DNA of 64,000 nt from Lachnospiraceae bacterium AC2031 (GTDB lineage: Bacteria > Bacillota > Clostridia > Lachnospirales > Lachnospiraceae), in the NCBI GenBank assembly GCA_000687975.1, contig JIAB01000001.1, forward strand, positions 868,001-932,000. The letters run 5' to 3'. Positions 60,517 through 64,000 of the stretch are shown here, one piece after another; within the stretch, counting starts at the first letter, position 1; the number at the start of each line of letters is the position of its first letter. The position numbers and the translations under genes were made by a program. The notes under the pieces were generated by a model. It was not told the DNA's origin. It made no database searches and saw nothing but the letters and a program-made list of their open reading frames with translations.

Positions 60517-60539
60517 CAAGATTTGCTTAGCAAATCTTG
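60517..60539 (-). promoter_or_regulatory. Conserved intra-operon hairpin after ATPase gene
   Basis: CAAGATTTGC / GCAAATCTTG (10-bp stem, 3-nt loop) lies right after the ATPase stop. The counterpart at 14505-14527 has A-T where this has G-C. GGAGC also follows both. See the finding on these hairpins. Confidence 0.7.
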
Positions 60540-60543
60540 ACCC

Positions 60544-61308
60544 TTACCATCCCATTTCCTCTAGAAAGCTTCTAAGCTTTTGATGTCTTTCTTTATCACC
60601 ACTCACATACTTCCCAAGTCTGCACTCACCAAGGATTCCACCATCCTTCAGATAGATTATCCTGTTTCCACGTCTTGCCGACTTGATATCATGAGTAACC
60701 ATTACCACCGACTGTCCTGACTCATTAATATCTGTGAGTACATCCAGTACTGCCTTAACGCCTGCACTGTTCAGTGCTCCTGTTGGTTCATCTGCAAAAA
60801 CAACATCCGGATCATTTATAAGAGCTCTTACCATGGCACATCTCTGTGCCTCACCACCTGACATTTGAGACGAAAACTTCTCTGTCATATCCTGTGAGAT
60901 ACCAACCTTACCGAACAGGCTTCCCGCCTTCTTCTTTAGGTTTTTCTGTTTCTGACCAGTCAGCATTCCAGTGCTGATAACATTATCCATAACACTCATA
61001 CTGTCAATCAGATGTACCTGCTGGAAAACAAATCCACAATGCTTTCTTCTAAAAACAGCAAGCTTATCATCATTCATTTTCGTGATATCTTTACCACAGT
61101 AGGTTATATGTCCATCTGTAGGCTTATCCATACCCGAGAGCGAATAAAGCAATGTTGATTTTCCTGCACCAGACGAACCCATGATCACCGTAAAATCTCC
61201 CTTATATATCTCAAGATCCAGATCATCGATTATAGTCTGTTTTTTACCACCTATTGAAAAACTCTTTTCTAATTTCTCAGTTCTGATAATAACCTCATTA
61301 CTATTCAT
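60544..61308 (-). CDS. ABC transporter ATP-binding protein, MacB/BceA type
   Basis: A 254-residue ATPase: Walker A GSSGAGKST, signature MSGGEAQR, Walker B VVFADEPTGALN. It ends LRSFLEEMGW. The ATG at 61308 has AGGAG seven nt upstream; a longer frame reaches 61389. First gene of an operon with the 58116 permease and a TetR regulator. Confidence 0.92.
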   Translation of the reverse strand: MNSNEVIIRTEKLEKSFSIGGKKQTIIDDLDLEIYKGDFTVIMGSSGAGKSTLLYSLSGMDKPTDGHITYCGKDITKMNDDKLAVFRRKHCGFVFQQVHLIDSMSVMDNVISTGMLTGQKQKNLKKKAGSLFGKVGISQDMTEKFSSQMSGGEAQRCAMVRALINDPDVVFADEPTGALNSAGVKAVLDVLTDINESGQSVVMVTHDIKSARRGNRIIYLKDGGILGECRLGKYVSGDKERHQKLRSFLEEMGW

Positions 61309-61408
61309 CACGTATCTCCTATTCTGATTACCCCTAATAAAACCGTGGGCATTCCACAAAGCATCATCCAAAAGTGACCGTGTACACAATTAAAGAAATA
61401 GCATAAGG

Positions 61409-61474
61409 ATTATAGATTTTCAATAGTTTGGAGCCAAAAGCGACCACTATCTATAATTGTTATCATTTAGATAG
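61409..61474 (-). promoter_or_regulatory. Promoter of the 61308-57495 exporter operon with an upstream inverted repeat
   Basis: On the minus strand TTGGCT (61432-61437) and TATAAT (61409-61414) are 17 bp apart. Just upstream, CTATCTA (61447-61453) and TAGATAG (61468-61474) form an inverted repeat with a 14-nt spacer. The TetR protein of the same operon is a candidate ligand. Confidence 0.6.
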
Positions 61475-61501
61475 AGTAACAAACAAATCCACCGCAATCA
61501 C

Positions 61502-61535
61502 AAAAAAAGCCATCTACCCTCAAAGGATAGATGGC
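61502..61535 (-). terminator. Intrinsic terminator of the cobalamin operon
   Basis: GCCATCTA / TAGATGGC (61509-61516 and 61528-61535) form an 8-bp stem with an 11-nt loop; seven T follow on the minus strand. It starts 50 nt after the last gene's stop. Confidence 0.88.
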
Positions 61536-61585
61536 CAGAAATATTTTAAATCATCTCCTAAATACTTTTTGAAATTCAGATAAGA

Positions 61586-61825
61586 TTATCTTTGATCTTT
61601 AAGTAATGCTATTACTTTATCATAATTATCAGGATCATGCGGAAATGTACAATCTATACAGCTTTTAATCTTTTTATCACCTTTATCGATCATCTTATAA
61701 TTCCCAGGACAATCCAGGTTATAAAGCGGACAATAACAAAAAAGACAATTGATATCCCCATCAAATTTATGACACGGATAATATTTGCAGTCTATATTTG
61801 CAAAGAATCTACTTGAATTCTCCAT
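61586..61825 (-). CDS. Cysteine-rich small domain protein linked to cobalamin synthesis
   Basis: A 79-residue protein rich in Cys (CKYYPCHKFDGDINCLFCYCPLYNLDCPGNY... CIDCTFPH). It matches the Cys-rich small domain often found beside or fused to cobalamin biosynthesis enzymes. Metal or iron-sulfur binding is likely but not shown. It overlaps the CbiA stop by 17 nt (out of frame), so it is coupled. Confidence 0.85.
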   Translation of the reverse strand: MENSSRFFANIDCKYYPCHKFDGDINCLFCYCPLYNLDCPGNYKMIDKGDKKIKSCIDCTFPHDPDNYDKVIALLKDQR

Positions 61826-63236
61826 TCTTTACCTCTTTCATTCTTCTTATAAATACATAAATAAATTCAGGATTTGAATTATAATAAAAATGCGGAAATC
61901 CCCATATTCCATTATTTTTCGAAACAACACAGTTCCATTTTTTATCCACATTAGGCTTGCTGGCTACAAAGTTTTCCCCATTTGAAGAACTATCATAATA
62001 ATGGAACTCATGTCCTTTCATCCCGACAAGACTTTCAACTAATTCATCTTGTGATTCAGTATTCTCTTCCTTGCTTAGAGAAGTGTTCAAACCTTCGATA
62101 TACATATATCCAAATCTCACAAGATGTCCAGTGTAGAAACAGTGCCCGTCAATGCTTCCAACCATCTTATACGAATCACCATTTGGATCAGTTATCTCAT
62201 TATGAAGATACATAAAGCCGCCACACTCTGCAAGACTTGGAATCCCATCATCTATAGCAGTCCTTATAGACGAGAGCATAGATTTATTCTGGCTTAGCTC
62301 TGCCAGATAGTTTTCCGGATAGCCTCCACCAAGTAAAATACCGTCGCATTCATCAGGCAGTTTTTCATCCGATAAAGGCGAGAAATACTTGATCTTAACT
62401 CCGCTTTTTTCAAATAGCTCTAAGTTTTCTTTATAGTAAAAGCAGAATGCATCATCATATGCAACCGCAAGAGTCAGTTCACTCTTTTCATCTAAATCCT
62501 CTGCATGTTTGCAATCTATATCAACGTTCTCCGCTCCATCCATGATTGATAAGAGCTCCTGCATATCTATATATTTTTCAAAGGCGGCAGCTGCAACATC
62601 GATCTTTTTCTTAATGTCATCGATCTCATTTGGAAGCTTAAGACCCAGGTGTCTACTCTCTATACCAATATCAGGATTCTTAGGAAAGCAACCCAGTACT
62701 TTTACATCCCCTCGCATCTTAGAGAGTTCTAATTCCAAAACAGGTTTTAATTTTGTATAAAACCCTTCAGTCATCTTATTAAGAATAACACCTTTGATCA
62801 GCTGAAACTCATCATCAAGCAGCATTCCTTTAATCGTAGAAATAACGGTTCTTCCAACTCCCGAAGCATCAACCACCAAAACTATAGGAGTTTTTGTTAT
62901 AGCTGCAACTTCGTAGCTGGACCCTGCTGTTCCTTCTACACCCGTTCCATCATAAAGCCCCATTACACCTTCTATAACAGCATATCTATCAATGGAGTCT
63001 GATAAGATAGTCTTTACGCCATCTTCTCCAGAAAAATATGTATCAAGATTTTTGCTGTCTATCCCTAGGATTTTTTTATGAAACATGGGATCTATATAAT
63101 CAGGACCAACCTTAAAGGATATAGGGTTCAGCCCTCTTCCTTTTAATGCTTGTAGAAGTGCACAAGTAACTACTGTCTTTCCACTCTGGCTACTAGGAGC
63201 CGCAAGCATAATTCTTTTTGATATAATACTATTCAT
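61809..63236 (-). CDS. cbiA: Cobyrinic acid a,c-diamide synthase
   Basis: A 475-residue enzyme: N-terminal P-loop synthetase domain (IMLAAPSSQSGKTVVTCALLQAL; KVGPDYIDPMFHKKI), and a C-terminal class I glutamine amidotransferase domain with the nucleophile Cys in AECGGFMYLH and GGGYPENY upstream. Catalyses ATP-dependent amidation of the a and c side chains of cobyrinic acid with Gln as N donor. GGGAG precedes the ATG. Member of the anaerobic cobalamin operon with CbiET. Confidence 0.95.
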   Translation of the reverse strand: MNSIISKRIMLAAPSSQSGKTVVTCALLQALKGRGLNPISFKVGPDYIDPMFHKKILGIDSKNLDTYFSGEDGVKTILSDSIDRYAVIEGVMGLYDGTGVEGTAGSSYEVAAITKTPIVLVVDASGVGRTVISTIKGMLLDDEFQLIKGVILNKMTEGFYTKLKPVLELELSKMRGDVKVLGCFPKNPDIGIESRHLGLKLPNEIDDIKKKIDVAAAAFEKYIDMQELLSIMDGAENVDIDCKHAEDLDEKSELTLAVAYDDAFCFYYKENLELFEKSGVKIKYFSPLSDEKLPDECDGILLGGGYPENYLAELSQNKSMLSSIRTAIDDGIPSLAECGGFMYLHNEITDPNGDSYKMVGSIDGHCFYTGHLVRFGYMYIEGLNTSLSKEENTESQDELVESLVGMKGHEFHYYDSSSNGENFVASKPNVDKKWNCVVSKNNGIWGFPHFYYNSNPEFIYVFIRRMKEVKNGEFK

Positions 63237-63274
63237 ATTAAATTATTCTCCCAACTCCATCTATATACCAAAAA

Positions 63275-64000
63275 TTATAACGTAAATGATGTTATCCATA
63301 TTGGATTCTGGCCGTGAAGCATATGATATGAACCAATCTTTTGAACTTCACTTACAGACATCATAAGTGTCTCTTCATCGGCAGGCTCAAACATCTTAAT
63401 AACATTTCTTACTTCTTCTATGGTTTCAAGACTGACTGCATTTATCACAAATCTGATTCCTTCGCCCTTCGAATGGATCAGGCTTATGATTTCATTTAGC
63501 TTTCCACCACTTCCACCTATAAATACGCAGTCAGGTCTGGTCATATCTCCAAGTATATCTGCCGCATCGCCTTCTAATACTTCGACATTATCCACACCAG
63601 CCTGCTTTATATTTTCTTTTATCAATTGAACAGCTTCTTGTTTCTTTTCTATGGTGTATACACGAAGACTAGAATCCAGGGATGCAGCCTCTATGGCAAC
63701 AGAACCTGTTCCACCTCCTATATCATAGAATATATCACCCTCTCTTAATCCGAGACGAATGATACTTTCATGACGTATACATTCTTTAGTCATAGGTACT
63801 TTATCTCTTATAAAGTCACTATCTTTCTTTACACTAATAAGTGGACGTTTGCGACGTTGCATATTCTTGATCAAAGCAGTAACAACGCCATTTGCCTTAT
63901 AACTCATAGCCTCCTGTAAAGAGAGCTCGGTTATTATCTCTTCTTCATAAGAAAGATTAGCACCTGCAAAAATCCTGGCATCAATATTCATATCGGTCAG
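63275..64000 (-). CDS. cbiT: Precorrin-6B/cobalt-precorrin methyltransferase-decarboxylase, C-terminal part of a CbiET fusion (partial)
   Basis: The visible frame has 242 codons and runs open to the right edge. The first ~45 residues (FAGANLSYEEEIITELSLQEAMSYKANGV) match the C-terminal end of CbiE, and the rest is CbiT: GLREGDIFYDIGGGTGSVAIEAA (SAM loop) and PDCVFIGGSGGKLNEI. So this is likely the fused CbiET methyltransferase (C5 and C15 methylation and C12 decarboxylation). An internal ATG at 63991 would be an artefactual start. Confidence 0.9.
   Translation of the reverse strand: MTDMNIDARIFAGANLSYEEEIITELSLQEAMSYKANGVVTALIKNMQRRKRPLISVKKDSDFIRDKVPMTKECIRHESIIRLGLREGDIFYDIGGGTGSVAIEAASLDSSLRVYTIEKKQEAVQLIKENIKQAGVDNVEVLEGDAADILGDMTRPDCVFIGGSGGKLNEIISLIHSKGEGIRFVINAVSLETIEEVRNVIKMFEPADEETLMMSVSEVQKIGSYHMLHGQNPIWITSFTL

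Noticed and set aside
60486-60533. N-terminal extension of the FtsX permease at 58116
   Set aside because: It would translate the conserved hairpin; AAAGGAG precedes the ATG at 60485.
1-64000. tRNA, rRNA or integrase/transposase genes
   Set aside because: Searched by eye on both strands; none found.

Overview
The window looks like a chromosomal segment of a low-GC anaerobic Firmicute, most plausibly a rumen or gut Lachnospiraceae of the Butyrivibrio/Pseudobutyrivibrio type. This is inferred from AT-rich DNA, GGAGG-type ribosome sites, the mix of families (multiple BceAB/MacB-like exporters with two-component systems, anaerobic cobalamin genes, AmmeMemoRadiSam genes) and the absence of aerobic genes. 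No rRNA or tRNA was found. All genes but one (a cupin at 29592-29981) read on the minus strand.

1-24 kb is a transport and signalling supercluster. An M13 metallopeptidase, an FtsX-type permease, its ATPase and an OmpR/histidine-kinase pair form one operon (23793 to 16454). It has a near-consensus promoter carrying two 23-bp palindromic operators, and an intrinsic terminator. A second long operon (16287 to 4934) follows: a membrane-anchored surface protein, a second ATPase/FtsX exporter, an OmpR/kinase pair, a LytTR regulator with a soluble GHKL kinase, and an ABC-2 exporter of two ATPases and two permeases. A third FtsX/ATPase pair (4737 to 1002) is split by a tandem repeat array. A PNPOx-like protein and a partial methionine-synthase activation protein lie at the left edge.

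24-29.5 kb holds an HD hydrolase, the AmmeMemoRadiSam pair (radical SAM enzyme and a Memo-AMMECR1 fusion), an HTH-AbrB regulator, an acyltransferase and a HAD hydrolase. 29.5-57.4 kb is a long accessory array of small, functionally unrelated, co-directional genes: GNAT acetyltransferases, Nudix, nitrilase, PNPOx, GrpB, TfoX, lysozyme, racemase, phosphoglycerate-mutase-like and several immunity-like or unknown proteins. It includes three broken genes (frameshifted metallopeptidase, amber-interrupted adenosine deaminase, truncated GNAT). 57.4-61.4 kb carries a fourth ATPase/FtsX exporter with a TetR gene. 61.5-64 kb is the end of an anaerobic cobalamin operon (CbiET, CbiA, Cys-rich protein).

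The most unusual features are sequence-level. (1) Three tandem arrays at 1.8-2.2, 32.2-32.4 and 53.06-53.66 kb fill whole intergenic gaps. They differ in sequence but share a 73-74 bp period (about seven helical turns) and 5-7 bp inverted arms (GTTGC/GCAAC or GTTGT/ACAAC) held 42-43 bp apart. (2) In the accessory array, unrelated genes share an almost identical ~19-nt sequence over and just after their stop codons, and a related, roughly inverted sequence recurs before start codons, as expected of a gene-capture array. (3) A Nudix-ASCH-pyrophosphatase triple fusion lies inside that array.
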